Source: Luteitalea pratensis
GTDB taxonomy: Bacteria; Acidobacteriota; Vicinamibacteria; Vicinamibacterales; Vicinamibacteraceae
DNA: 64,000 nucleotides
Assembly: GCF_001618865.1 (NCBI RefSeq)
Contig: NZ_CP015136.1
Span: forward strand, 4,623,001-4,687,000
Reading direction: 5' to 3'
Within the stretch, counting starts at the first letter, position 1. The number at the start of each line of letters is the position of its first letter. A model generated the notes under the pieces. The model saw only the letters and a program-made list of their open reading frames with translations. It searched no databases and had not been told where the DNA came from. Position numbers and translations under genes: made by a program. Shown here piece after piece: positions 53,872-62,312 of the stretch.

Positions 53872-54666
53872 TCAGCGTTGGCCCATCTCCATGTCCACCA
53901 TCAACAGCGCGTCGGCGTCAGCGCCGTATGGCCCCTCGAGCCTGGGCTCGCCGTCCGGCCCGACGACGAGGGAGCAGCCGATACAGGCGTGACCATCCCA
54001 GGCGCCGAACGTGATCGGGCCGACATTGCTGGCGCCCGCGATCCACACGCTGTGTTCGCGCGCGACGATGCCGTAGCAACGTCGCCAGAGGTCTCCATAC
54101 GGTGCACGCGCGTGATCGTGATCGGGCGGCACCGCCCACGCACATGGTGAGAGAATCATGTCGGCGCCCATCAACGCGAGCGTGCGGCTGACGACCTCTC
54201 CTGGTGCGAACGCGTCGGCGCAGATCATCAGGCCGATGCGCCCCAAACGGGTGTCGACGACGCCCAGGCGATCCCCGCGCGCGTACAGGTCGTGCGCGAT
54301 CTCCAACTCGTTCACCTTGCGATGGTGCAGCAGCACCTGTCCGTCGGGATCGATGAGCACGGCGGCATTGAAGACCACGTCGCCCGCCCGTTCGACGATC
54401 CCCGTACATACGAAGACGTGGTGACGAGCCGCTGCTTCTCGAAACGCGACGCACGTCGTCCCGTCAGGAATGGCATCGGCACGCGCGTGCGTGTCGGCCG
54501 CCATCCAGCCGAGCGGCAGCGCTTCGGGTAACAGCACGACGTCCGCGCCGCGTCGTGCCGCGTCGTCGATCCGCTGAAGGGCGCGTGTGAGCGTGGCAGC
54601 ACGCTCGCCCGGATCGACGCGCAGTTGGGCGAGCACCAGCCGGACGGACACGCGTGTCTGCGGCAT
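53872..54666 (-). CDS. Carbon-nitrogen hydrolase (nitrilase superfamily)
   Basis: Amidohydrolase of 264 residues with a complete Glu-Lys-Cys triad: E48 in VVLLPEALPLGW, K117 in LLHHRKVNELE, and C149 in RIGLMICADAF. The sequence CADAF fits the amidase and N-carbamoylase-like branches. It cuts a C-N amide bond; the substrate is unknown. Isolated: the cytochrome gene upstream is on the same strand after a 43-base gap. Confidence 0.9.
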   Translation of the reverse strand: MPQTRVSVRLVLAQLRVDPGERAATLTRALQRIDDAARRGADVVLLPEALPLGWMAADTHARADAIPDGTTCVAFREAAARHHVFVCTGIVERAGDVVFNAAVLIDPDGQVLLHHRKVNELEIAHDLYARGDRLGVVDTRLGRIGLMICADAFAPGEVVSRTLALMGADMILSPCAWAVPPDHDHARAPYGDLWRRCYGIVAREHSVWIAGASNVGPITFGAWDGHACIGCSLVVGPDGEPRLEGPYGADADALLMVDMEMGQR

Positions 54667-54709
54667 GCGGTCAAGGGTACCGTGAGCCGCGGCTGTGCTT
54701 GTCCGCTGA

Positions 54710-55678
54710 TCAGCGTGGCACGCGGTTTCTCACCGCCGGCACGGTCCGCAGGTAGGCGTAGATCGCGCCGAGATCGTCGGTCGTCATGCCGCCGTAGTCA
54801 CGCCACGGCATCTCGGTGTTGGGCCGTCCGTTCAGCACCAACTCGGCCTCCGGTGCGTCAGCCACGGCCTTGAATCTGCCGATGAATGCCTGCTCGGTCC
54901 AGGCGCCGATGCCCGTCTCGACGTCTGGCGTGATGTTGGCCGAGAACTGCGCGTGGCCGAGCCGGGTCTTGAACTCGAAGCCGCCCGCATAGTCCATGCC
55001 CTCGATTGGGCGGCCGCGGTCCATCCTGGTGTGGCAGGTGGCGCAGCTGGCGATGGTGGCCAGGTAGCGCCCGTAGGCCACTCGATCGGTGCGGGGCGGC
55101 GCGTGTGCGGGCAACGTGACTGGTGTGGGCAGCGTTCGCATGATCAGGTTCATCGGGAATGTGACCGTCGAGGCCGGGATGTTCGTGACCGCCGGCGCCA
55201 GCGTGCGCACATAGGCAATGAGCGCCTCGGCATCGTCTTGCCCGAGCACACGGAAGTTCTCGTACGGCATCATCGGAAACAGCGGACGGCCGTCGCGCGA
55301 CACGCCGTCGGTCATCGCCCGCAGCACTTCGCCGTCGGTCCACGTGCCGATGGCGGCAGGCGTGATGTTGGGCGCGTGCAAAGTCGCCACCGGCAGCCGG
55401 AACGTCATCCCGCCGTGGCCCTCGCGACCGGGCATCTGTGGGGCGGAGTATCGCGTCCAGTCGCGCTCGCCATGGCAGTCGGTGCAGCCGACGACGTGAT
55501 GACTCAGGTACGCGCCGCGGGCCACCTGCTCCGGCGTGCCGGCCACCTTCAACGCACGGGGAGGGGCGAGGCGCGGATACGCGGCCATGACGTACGTCCA
55601 GCCAGCCCCGGCCACGACCGCGAGCACCAGTACCACCACCGCAACGACCTTGAGAGCCAGGAACACGAGGCGCTTCAT
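54710..55678 (-). CDS. Di-haem cytochrome c (alcohol/gluconate dehydrogenase subunit-like)
   Basis: Protein of 322 residues with an N-terminal membrane anchor (about 5-26). Two c-type haem sites are C65-T-D-C68-H69 and C212-A-T-C215-H216, each followed by its NITPAAIGTW or NITPDVETGIGAW motif and a DDAEALIAYVRTL or DDLGAIYAYLRTV helix. This is the layout of the cytochrome subunits of membrane sugar/alcohol dehydrogenases. No dehydrogenase subunit is encoded beside it. The ATG at 55678 is chosen by the signal anchor. Confidence 0.9.
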   Translation of the reverse strand: MKRLVFLALKVVAVVVLVLAVVAGAGWTYVMAAYPRLAPPRALKVAGTPEQVARGAYLSHHVVGCTDCHGERDWTRYSAPQMPGREGHGGMTFRLPVATLHAPNITPAAIGTWTDGEVLRAMTDGVSRDGRPLFPMMPYENFRVLGQDDAEALIAYVRTLAPAVTNIPASTVTFPMNLIMRTLPTPVTLPAHAPPRTDRVAYGRYLATIASCATCHTRMDRGRPIEGMDYAGGFEFKTRLGHAQFSANITPDVETGIGAWTEQAFIGRFKAVADAPEAELVLNGRPNTEMPWRDYGGMTTDDLGAIYAYLRTVPAVRNRVPR

Positions 55679-55849
55679 GACGTGATCAACGACGAACAGG
55701 CGGCTCGAGAACTGGCGGGTCGGCGTGTGCGGCGTGTCACCGCGGACCGTCTGCCCTAGCTCGGCTGGCGGAATTGACGTGGTATCCTTGGGGGTCGGTC
55801 GCGTCGCCGCACCCGCGGCCACCGAGTGACCGACGCGCGTACGTCAGAC

Positions 55850-55925
55850 GTCCCCATCGTCCAGAGGCCCAGGACGCGGCCCTTTCAAGGCTGAAACACG
55901 GGTTCGAATCCCGTTGGGGACGCCA
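55850..55925 (+). tRNA. tRNA-Glu (anticodon TTC)
   Basis: Full cloverleaf by eye: acceptor GTCCCCA pairs with TGGGGAC, the D arm follows, the anticodon loop is CTTTCAA (TTC), the T loop is GTTCGAATC, discriminator G, and encoded CCA (55923-55925). An extended -10-like TGGTATCCT lies about 70 bases upstream. The 3' end is the attachment site of the islands to its right. Confidence 0.95.
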
Positions 55926-56694
55926 CATCCTGTACAGTCGCCAAACCCTCTAAAATCCCGGGCTTTATCGGCGCGTCCCAGCGAATGAGGTCCTCCTCGG
56001 ATCCGCTGTCACACGCCGAGACGACGCCCACGGCCAACGCCTGTTCGGGGCTGAGCGGGTCCTCCAAGAAAATGGGTCCGACGAGCTTCCGCAGGAGGAT
56101 GCGCGCCACGTGGACCTCCCCTCTCAGCACCTCGCGCCACTCGGCGCAACGCTGAAGCAGCGCGTCTCGTAGACGGTCCACGTCCGGCGGTTCCTGTACA
56201 GAGGCGAGGCGTTTGGTTGCCGCCTCGATGCACGCCCGCCGTACTGCGATCTGGTCCGCGACCTCCCGTGGGTCCACACCGTGCGCGATCGACCCGACGA
56301 GCCGCTGCACCTCCGTCTCCAGCCGCTCACGCTCTCGCTCGAGCCGGGGCGTCTCCGCAGGGTCGGTCCCCCGCGCCATCATCGCGAGCAGCGTGTCGAC
56401 GTACGCCGGGCTCAGGACCTCATCCTCGACCATGTCGAGCATGATGTTGTCCGCGTCGAAGATGGGGATGGCCGCCTTGTTGGTGCAGACCCCCGGCTTC
56501 CGCCGCCGTGTGGCGCAAACGTAGACGGGCTCGGGCTTCCACGACGTCGTGTAGGCCTCGAAGTGCCCGCCGCAGCACCCGCACACGAGCATGCCGCCGC
56601 TGAGGAGGTACTTGCCACCGGCGTTCTGAGGAGCGCGCCCCTTGGCCTTGGCCACCTCGGTGCGCTCGCCCCACACGGCCCGCCGTGCGTCTAC
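55885..56694 (-). pseudogene. Serine recombinase 1, C-terminal fragment ending inside tRNA-Glu
   Basis: Only the C-terminal part of a large serine recombinase remains, about 265 residues: VDARRA then GGKYLLSGGMLVCGCCGG (zinc ribbon), VYVCATRRRKPGVC, and a coiled-coil region (ETPRLERERERLETEVQRLV). The final codons run antisense into the tRNA, giving DVASPTGFEPVFQP and a stop in the anticodon loop. That is the mark of integration at the tRNA 3' end. The N-terminal catalytic domain is absent; sequence right of 56694 is unrelated. Confidence 0.85.
55913..55925 (+). repeat. Attachment core 1 (3' end of tRNA-Glu)
   Basis: GTTGGGGACGCCA; the last 11 bases recur at 57803-57813 and 60701-60711, and all 13 at 57801-57813. 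Confidence 0.8.
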
Positions 56695-56820
56695 GGCGCC
56701 TAAACCGCCCGCGCAGTTTGGGGCGCGCGATGCGCTTCAGGCGGGGGCTGTCTACCTCAGGTCGGCACCTGCCACGCGCTCCCCTCCTCCCCGCGCACCC
56801 CCGTGCGAACGTCTTGCACC

Positions 56821-56841
56821 CCGGCCTGTCGGCAGGGCCGG
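56821..56841 (-). terminator. GC-rich hairpin downstream of secreted-protein gene
   Basis: CCGGCCTG and CAGGGCCGG pair around TCGG with one bulge, about 90 bases after the stop at 56932. There is no U-tract. Confidence 0.3.
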
Positions 56842-56931
56842 TCCTGTACGAGCAGCCGGCCCCACCATCCCTGGTTGCTGGATGGTCACATCGCGATCAG
56901 CATTGTCAGCCTCGAGTGCACCGCGCCCGCT

Positions 56932-57495
56932 TCAGTCCTGAACGCACCACACCCGTCCCGCCTGATTGCAGAACTCAAGCTTGCTCTCCCAGGGCACCAA
57001 CCTCGATTCGAATCTGAGCATGGCGGAAGTTCCAACGTTGGCAGGACTGTTGTTCGTCCACACGGTGCAGTGGGCCGGGAAGCCCGGGGTGGTATCTCTC
57101 CCGGTTCGAATCCATCCTCCCCGATGGATCGGAGGCCCTGATCCCGAATCGACATTGCGATACCCGAGCTCGGTGTCGTAGCGCAGGGTTGACGGCTCAC
57201 TGACCTCGAAGATCGACGCCATGTGGAAGCCGGTCGCGCAAGCACCCAGGACTGTGGCCCCGTCGAAGGTGTCCTCCTGTGTCAGATAGAACCTCCTTGG
57301 TTTCAGCCCAGCGACGCTGCTCTCGATAGCGGCCAGTTGGGCTCGCAGTTGTTCGACTTCCGTCAGGAGCGCCGGGTTGCCCACCGACGTCTGGCTCTGG
57401 GCGACTATCCCCGGGGCCGTGAACAGCGTCGCCACAGCCGAGAACGCAAGCAGCGCACCCGCGACAGCCAATGTCTTGAACACAGTCTTTTCCAT
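56932..57495 (-). CDS. Secreted protein of unknown function
   Basis: Protein of 187 residues; the ATG at 57495 is chosen because GGAGG lies eight bases upstream and the signal peptide (ending PGIVAQ) then starts correctly. After a short coiled coil (LLTEVEQLRAQLAAIESSV) comes a Cys-containing domain: RRFYLTQEDTFDGATVLGAC, GFHMASIFEVSEPSTLRYD, and paired cysteines CTVWTN and FCNQAGRVWCVQD. It looks intact inside an otherwise decayed element and is slightly less GC-rich than the core genome. No named family recognised. Confidence 0.75.
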   Translation of the reverse strand: MEKTVFKTLAVAGALLAFSAVATLFTAPGIVAQSQTSVGNPALLTEVEQLRAQLAAIESSVAGLKPRRFYLTQEDTFDGATVLGACATGFHMASIFEVSEPSTLRYDTELGYRNVDSGSGPPIHRGGWIRTGRDTTPGFPAHCTVWTNNSPANVGTSAMLRFESRLVPWESKLEFCNQAGRVWCVQD

Positions 57496-57745
57496 CACAC
57501 GCCTCCTCAGCGGCAGAGTCAGCCTTTCACAAGACATATGCGCCTCAACGTGATCGACGCGCTCCTCAGATGCCAGCCCGACCGTGGTCTGTCGTTGGAC
57601 GCGGCCGTGGCGTTTTTCGATTCACCGCCGCCCGGCGCGACCGGTGCCTCGATGACAGGTCGGCCACACGCCGCCCCACAGACACGTCGAGCGGGAGCCC
57701 CCGTGAAGGGAACGCTCCGGCTCTAGGTGTTGCGCTGGGGGCAGG

Positions 57746-59046
57746 CTACGCGATGCGCCGGTAAGCCCCGTGGAGCGCGCTGTACTGGTCTGGGTTTGCT
57801 GTTGGGGACGCCAAACTTTCCTGGGGCTGTTCACCAGGCTCCAAGTACCTGAAAAGAGAAGCGGTTACGGCGGTTCGAATGAACCGATGGCCGTCGTACG
57901 CGATGCCCTCGGGGAACAACAGCTGCTGGAGCCGCTGCTTGTAGTCCAGCGGCGCCTGTACCCACAGATCCGCGGCGCGCGGCAGGATGCGCTCCGCGAA
58001 CGCCAGGACACCCTCGACATCGATTCGTCGACCGCCTCGGTGTGGTGGTCGATCTGCGAGAGCGTCAGCTCCTCCCGGAGCTTGTCACGCTGCCGGGTAT
58101 ACGTGGCCAGGTCGATGGACTCGGCGTACAGGAACGCCTCGTCGAGCCTGTCGAGCTTGTGGCGCACGCTCTTCACGCGGCGTTCGACATCGGCGGTCCG
58201 ATCTCTCGCCTCGGCACGCCGCTGTTCCCAGGCGTACAGGATGCGGTCCTTGATTAACCGCATGTACCCGGGCGTCGGCTGCAACAACGCGAGTTCGTCG
58301 ACGAAGGCGCCTTCCAGGACGCCCTTGCTGACGCTTCCGGTGCGACAACGGCCCGGGCAGTGGTAGTAGGAACCGCATCTACATCGGGCAGATCGACATC
58401 CCGGAGTGCGGCGTGAGCGCGCGGGGTGACTTCGAGCCGCTGATCGGCGAGGACACGTTCTAACGCGTAGCGGCCGTTGCGTCCGCGTGACCAGCTCCCG
58501 GTGAGCGTCCGCACGTGGCGCGTCGCGATCGGGCCCAGGCGGTGCTCGAGGGCCGTGTGCCGGTCGTGACGCCGCGCCAGCGCAATCACCCGCTGCGTGC
58601 GTTCGCAGCATGTTGCCGAACGTCTGGGGCGATAGCGCACGGTCGCGTCTTGTGCGCAGGCCAGCCTCAGTAGCGCGGCGGATGACGTCCCTGATGGTGA
58701 AGCGTCCCGAGGCCATGTCCTCGAACGCCTGCTTGACCAGGGGTGCCCGGTCGGGATGGAGCACGAGGCTGCTCTTCGACCACTTCGGCGCGTTGAGGTA
58801 GCCGAGCGGTGCCTGGAACGTCCAGCGCCCCAGCGTGAGCGCGGCCTTCATCCCGGCCAGCGTCCGCTCCGATCTGACGTCGTTGTCGAACTGTGCGAAG
58901 GCGGCCAGCACGCCTTCCATCAGCTTGCCCGTGGACGTGTCGTCAATCGGCTCGGTCACCGACCGCAACGAGATGCCCAGGGACTTCAGGTGTGCCCGCA
59001 GCGCGAAGTGGTCAGCGCCACGATCGAGCGTCGCGAGAGTCGCACG
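57746..59046 (-). pseudogene. Serine recombinase 2, truncated and internally scrambled
   Basis: Starting at ALRAHLKSLGISLRSVTEPID (59040), it retains the post-catalytic helix, the recombinase domain (GYLNAPKW, SPQTFGNML), a coiled coil and a C-terminal stretch (DYKQRLQQLLFPEGIAYDGHRF) that is out of frame with the middle. Between 58368 and 58607 two pieces, YIGQIDIPECGVSARGDFEP and AVLEGRVPVVTPRQRNHP, lie on the plus strand, with LTGSWSRGRNGRYA between them on the minus strand. The N-terminal catalytic domain is missing. The C-terminus crosses the second att copy (ESLASPTANPD) and stops at 57746. Confidence 0.85.
57801..57813 (+). repeat. Attachment core 2
   Basis: GTTGGGGACGCCA, identical over 13 bases to the tRNA-Glu 3' end; inside the C-terminal codons of recombinase 2. 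Confidence 0.8.
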
Positions 59047-59068
59047 GTTCCTCCGGGCACTTTGATCG

Positions 59069-59130
59069 GCCTAACGTGTAGTAACCCGCAGGCCAAACGC
59101 GCCATTCGCAGGCTAATCGGCGCTGGCCTG
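59069..59130. other. Possible integron-type recombination site remnant
   Basis: GCCTAAC (59069-59075, fits RYYYAAC) is followed by an imperfect inverted repeat: CAGGCC...GCGCC (59089-59103) with GGCGC-TGGCCTG (59119-59130). The matching GTTRRRY end is not found. Noted because a tyrosine-integrase tail lies 110 bases away. Confidence 0.2.
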
Positions 59131-59237
59131 CCCGCCCAGCAACGCCGAACCCTCTCAGATGTCACGACTTGCAGGCACACGCCCCGTCCTGTGGCTCCGG
59201 GATAGGCTGGTCTGCGTTGCCCGATATGCTGCACGGG

Positions 59238-59336
59238 TCACAGAAGCTCGTCAAGCGGGCCGCTCACGCCGCGACCGCGCGGTTCAGTACGTGCGAGTAG
59301 ATGATCGTCGTGCTGACGTCGCCCGGGCCGAGGAGT
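59238..59336 (-). pseudogene. Tyrosine recombinase (integron-integrase-like) C-terminal remnant
   Basis: The minus strand reads LLGPGDVSTTIIYSHVLNR and, after a 2-base insertion, GRGVSGPLDELL and a stop. This is the C-terminal signature of XerC/IntI-type integrases, including the active-site Tyr of IYSHVLNR. The conserved His in LLGH is replaced by Pro. Upstream sequence to 59569 stays open but does not resemble an integrase. Confidence 0.7.
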
Positions 59337-59565
59337 CCCCCGCCTGCCACTATTCGTGGCGCCGCGTCGCCGGGTGAACGCGCGCAGGCGGCGGGTGTTG
59401 GCACTTGTACTTGGGCGCGGGGTTGGCGGTTTTCCGCGCTGGCCTGTCGGGCGAGGCAGACAGGGAAGACGCGAGAAGCCGGTGGCGGGGCGAGCGCCCT
59501 CGTCTTGACCGAGCAGGGGCCTCGGCTACCCGGGCCGCTTCGTACGACGTCCGACAGCACCGGCC

Positions 59566-59874
59566 TCATTCTGCGCCGTCTGCAGATCGTAGTCGGGCCT
59601 GCAGGTGCAACCAGAACCGCGCCGGCATTTTGAATCGCCGCTCGAGCCGAATCGCGGTGTCGGACGTCGCCGAACGTTTGCCCAGCACCAGCTCATTGAG
59701 GCGGTTGCGGCTGATGTCCAGTTCATCGGCCACGACGCTCTGCTGGAGGCCGAGCGGACTCAGGAATTCCTGCAGCAGCATCTCGCCGGGATGAACGAGC
59801 GGGCCGAGCACCGCGGAACCGCGCGGCAGGTTCGCTGGCTCAGTGGGATTTGTCGCACCGGACGTCGAAGGCAT
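59566..59874 (-). CDS. higA: HigA family antitoxin (XRE)
   Basis: Protein of 102 residues with the HigA pattern: VHPGEMLLQEFLSPLGL, helix-turn-helix SVVADELDISRNRLNELVLGKR, and SDTAIRLERRFKMPARFWLHLQA. It binds DNA and neutralises HigB. The annotated ATG overlaps the higB stop by 35 bases; a GTG at 59811 would fit the usual spacing better. Its toxin gene upstream is truncated, so it may be an orphan. Confidence 0.9.
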   Translation of the reverse strand: MPSTSGATNPTEPANLPRGSAVLGPLVHPGEMLLQEFLSPLGLQQSVVADELDISRNRLNELVLGKRSATSDTAIRLERRFKMPARFWLHLQARLRSADGAE

Positions 59875-59970
59875 CGTGTCCCTCCCATCGAAAGGTGATC
59901 CGGTGCTGATCGTTCACCCGGATGGCGTGGCGATGATTGAGCTCAACACCGAGGACGAGCTCGACGCCCC
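59840..59970 (-). pseudogene. higB: HigB toxin, C-terminal remnant
   Basis: Only the last 40 or so residues align with the RelE/HigB fold: VELVLG then HAIRVNDQHRITFRWEGHD. The mRNA-cleaving toxin normally has about 90 residues; the frame upstream (to 60025) is unrelated Arg-rich sequence running up to the DUF5615 stop. Probably inactive. Confidence 0.75.
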
Positions 59971-60021
59971 GGACCCGGCCTGTGACGCGACGTCGTTCCT
60001 GCCGAGACCGCGGCGCCGAAC

Positions 60022-60378
60022 TCATCGCGCCGTTCTGAATCGCTCCCGCCCCTTCGGAGGTATGCCGACGCGGCGCACTTCACCCAGCCCGACGCCACCT
60101 ATAGCCTGAAGCAGGTCAGGGATGACAGGCTGCAGGTCGGCCATGCGGTTCGACGCGGCGCCGATGACCACCACGCCGAACGGGAGGTTGACCAAGTCTT
60201 GTTGGTGCTCGATGTTGCCGTCCATGGTGACGAAGACGTCGCACTCGCCGCCGGCGCGTTTCAGGAGGGCGCCGTTCTTCGTACCCGCCCACCCCAGTCC
60301 CTGGACGGTGGACACTGCGTGGCCGGGGATCACCCTCGCCAGATCGTGTGGCAGGTTCTCGTCAAGCAGGACGCGCAC
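60022..60378 (-). CDS. DUF5615 PIN-like putative toxin
   Basis: Protein of 118 residues. PIN-like acids are visible: D6-E7 in VLLDENLP, D47 in ECDVFVTMDGNIEHQQD with a further Asp, and the closing VVVIGAAS strand. The family pairs with DUF433 antitoxins as a VapBC-like toxin-antitoxin module. GTG start, overlapping the DUF433 gene by 17 bases. Both genes look intact inside the decayed element. Confidence 0.85.
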   Translation of the reverse strand: MRVLLDENLPHDLARVIPGHAVSTVQGLGWAGTKNGALLKRAGGECDVFVTMDGNIEHQQDLVNLPFGVVVIGAASNRMADLQPVIPDLLQAIGGVGLGEVRRVGIPPKGRERFRTAR

Positions 60379-60586
60379 TGGTCAGCAACGTCTCTCGCGC
60401 GAACTCGAGGGCTTCGATGGCCTGCTTCCGTGGGACTGATGGAAACTGCCGGAGGAACTCGTCCAGCGTCTCCCCTGCCTCCAGGTAATCGAACAGGGAC
60501 TGCACCGGGACGCGGGTGCCGACGAACACGGGCGTGCCGCCCAGGATGTCGGGATCGGAGTGCACCACTCGTGAACTGCGGGGCAT
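60362..60586 (-). CDS. DUF433 antitoxin
   Basis: Protein of 74 residues with the DUF433 signature: SDPDILGGTPVFVGTRVPVQSLFDYLEAG, then LDEFLRQFPSVPRKQAIEAL and EFARETLL, a small winged-helix DNA-binding fold. It heads the operon with the DUF5615 toxin. ATG at 60586 preferred over GTG two codons upstream. Confidence 0.88.
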   Translation of the reverse strand: MPRSSRVVHSDPDILGGTPVFVGTRVPVQSLFDYLEAGETLDEFLRQFPSVPRKQAIEALEFARETLLTSARPA

Positions 60587-60631
60587 GACCACGTCAGTAT
60601 AGCTTCGGCAGCGCAGTTGGCCCGGCCCCCG

Positions 60632-62310
60632 TCAGGCGGCGAGCCGCAGACCGTCGACGGCCCGCAGCCACTGCTCGAGCTGGTTCCAACTCGCCCACAC
60701 TGGGGACGCCAACAAACATGAACGGCCGCGAAGTACGCGATCAAGTGCGATCGCGCCCTCGAATTTGAGGCACGGCTCACCCTTCCCTGCCTGCGGCACA
60801 CACATTAGCGGTCCGTGGAGCAGCGCCCGCAGCACCTGGCGGCCAGCCTCAATGGCGCCGGTCAGCAGCCCTCGCCAGTCCTCCAGGTCCCGCAACAGTT
60901 CGGCGCGGAGGCCCCGCCGATCGACGGCCATCGGCGTATGCCGGCGCAGCGCCTCGAGGTCTGCCTCCACGGCCGCCCGCTCTCCGTCACGCCCCTGCAA
61001 GAGCTGCACGAGCGACGCGATCGGGCCGCCGGCGGCAATCGCAGCCGCCAAGCGGACGCACTCCGCCGAGAGCGCGTCGGTCTGGCGCTCCGAGTGCGAG
61101 AGCCGGGAGCGCGAAGGACCGGCCTCGAGCTGGTCGAGCGCGAGCTCAACAGCCTGCGTCAGGACCTCGGGCCGGAGGACGTCATCCCGGAGCGCCTCGA
61201 GGACCGCCGTGTCGACGTCCTCCATGGGCGTGAGTTGGGACACCGGGCAGACGCTCTTGCCGCGGTCGTACGAGGACGAGCAGACGTAGAAAGCCGCACG
61301 CCGCCGCCCATGGGAGCGCGTCACGACTTTTAGCCCGCCGCCGCAGTGCGCGCACCTGGCGAAACCGGGAAGCAGGTACCGCGAATCGCGGTCATTGACG
61401 CGGCCGTAGGCACGGCCGCCGGTCGCCTCGAGGTACGCAGCGCGGCGGGCCTTCCGCACGCCGTGCACGGTTTCCCAGACGGCCTCCGGGACGATCCGGA
61501 GCTAGGGGGCCTCGAGCCGGATCCACTCGCCCTGGTCGCGCTCCGATCGCCGCGCCTGCCCCCATGAGTCGCGCTTCCGGCTCTGGTTCCAGATCACCAC
61601 GCCGCGATAGAGCTCGCGCTGTAGCACCGCAAAGACCGAGGACGGCGCCCAAGCGACGGGCCGACCCTGTTGGGCGCGCGGCGCGATGGCGCCTTCGTCG
61701 TTCAGCAAGCGAGCCAGGCGGCGCACGCCGACGCCCTCTGCCGCGAGGTCGAAGATGCGGCGGACGACGGCCGCCTCGGCCTCGACGATGCGTCGCTCGA
61801 CGTGCGACCGTGAGCCGTCAGCGAGCCGGATCTCGACGTTCTCGTACCCGAATACCCGACCGCCGGTGACGTGACCCGCGCGCGCCTTCCGCTGCATCGC
61901 GTCGTAGGTCCGCTGACGCGCCTTCTCTCGCTCGAGCTCGTCTGCAAAGGCCGTTGCGGACATCAGCAGTTTGTCGGTCGGCGTGTCGAGCGTGCGCTCC
62001 CGGCCTCGAGGTAGAACCAAACGCGGACGCCGGCCTGTACCAACTGCTTCAGGGCGTACGCCGTCTCGATCGCCTCACGGCCGAGACGCGATTCCTCCGA
62101 CATCACGAGCACGTCGAACGGCGCGCGTGGCCGAAGTGCATTCATGAGACGTACGAAGCCAGGCCGCGCGGCGAACTCTGCGCCGCTCACGCCGTCATCG
62201 ACGTAGACGTGCGCCTCGTCGACCTGCCAGCCGTGGCGCGCGGCGAACTCTCTGGCGTGTTCAACCTGCCTCGTGACTGAGCGCGCCTCATCTGCAACGC
62301 CGCTGGCATG
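60632..62310 (-). pseudogene. Serine recombinase 3, frameshifted with an in-frame amber codon
   Basis: Nearly full length. The resolvase domain begins at GVADEARSVTRQVEHAREF, so about 15 residues with the catalytic Ser are missing, and it keeps SEESRLGREAIETAYALKQL. A one-base deletion near 62008 shifts the frame before TLDTPTDKLLMS; the recombinase domain follows (GGRVFGYEN). Then a TAG at 61503-61505 stands where the frame expects GAG (EAP-stop-LRIVPEAVW). The zinc ribbon (FARCAHCGGGLKV), a coiled coil, and a C-terminus crossing the third att copy (LLASPVWASW) follow. Inactive. Confidence 0.88.
60701..60711 (+). repeat. Attachment core 3
   Basis: TGGGGACGCCA, identical to the tRNA-Glu 3' end over 11 bases (12 with copy 2); inside the C-terminal codons of recombinase 3. 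Confidence 0.75.
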
Positions 62311-62312
62311 GA

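Larger units (their letters stand above)
55926..57800. mobile_element. Integrated element 1 (remnant)
   Basis: Bounded on the left by the tRNA 3' end and on the right by the second copy of its last 13 bases. It contains the truncated recombinase 1 and one secreted-protein gene. The stretch 56695-56931 has no gene apart from a hairpin. Confidence 0.65.
57814..60700. mobile_element. Integrated element 2 (remnant)
   Basis: Lies between the second and third att copies. Cargo: scrambled recombinase 2, a tyrosine-integrase tail, higA with truncated higB, and the DUF433/DUF5615 pair. 59346-59565 holds nothing recognisable. Confidence 0.65.

Noticed and set aside
56695-56931. Search for the missing recombinase 1 N-terminus
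   Set aside because: No frame in this stretch resembles a resolvase domain; the gene is simply truncated.
57538-57726. Plus-strand frame of 62 codons after the secreted-protein gene
   Set aside because: Start is plausible but there is no clear ribosome-binding site, and the last half is Pro/Arg/Ala low complexity; not supported.
59346-59565. Upstream continuation of the tyrosine integrase
   Set aside because: The frame stays open, but the text lacks the box I Arg and the HxxR motif; only the C-terminal tail is recognisable.
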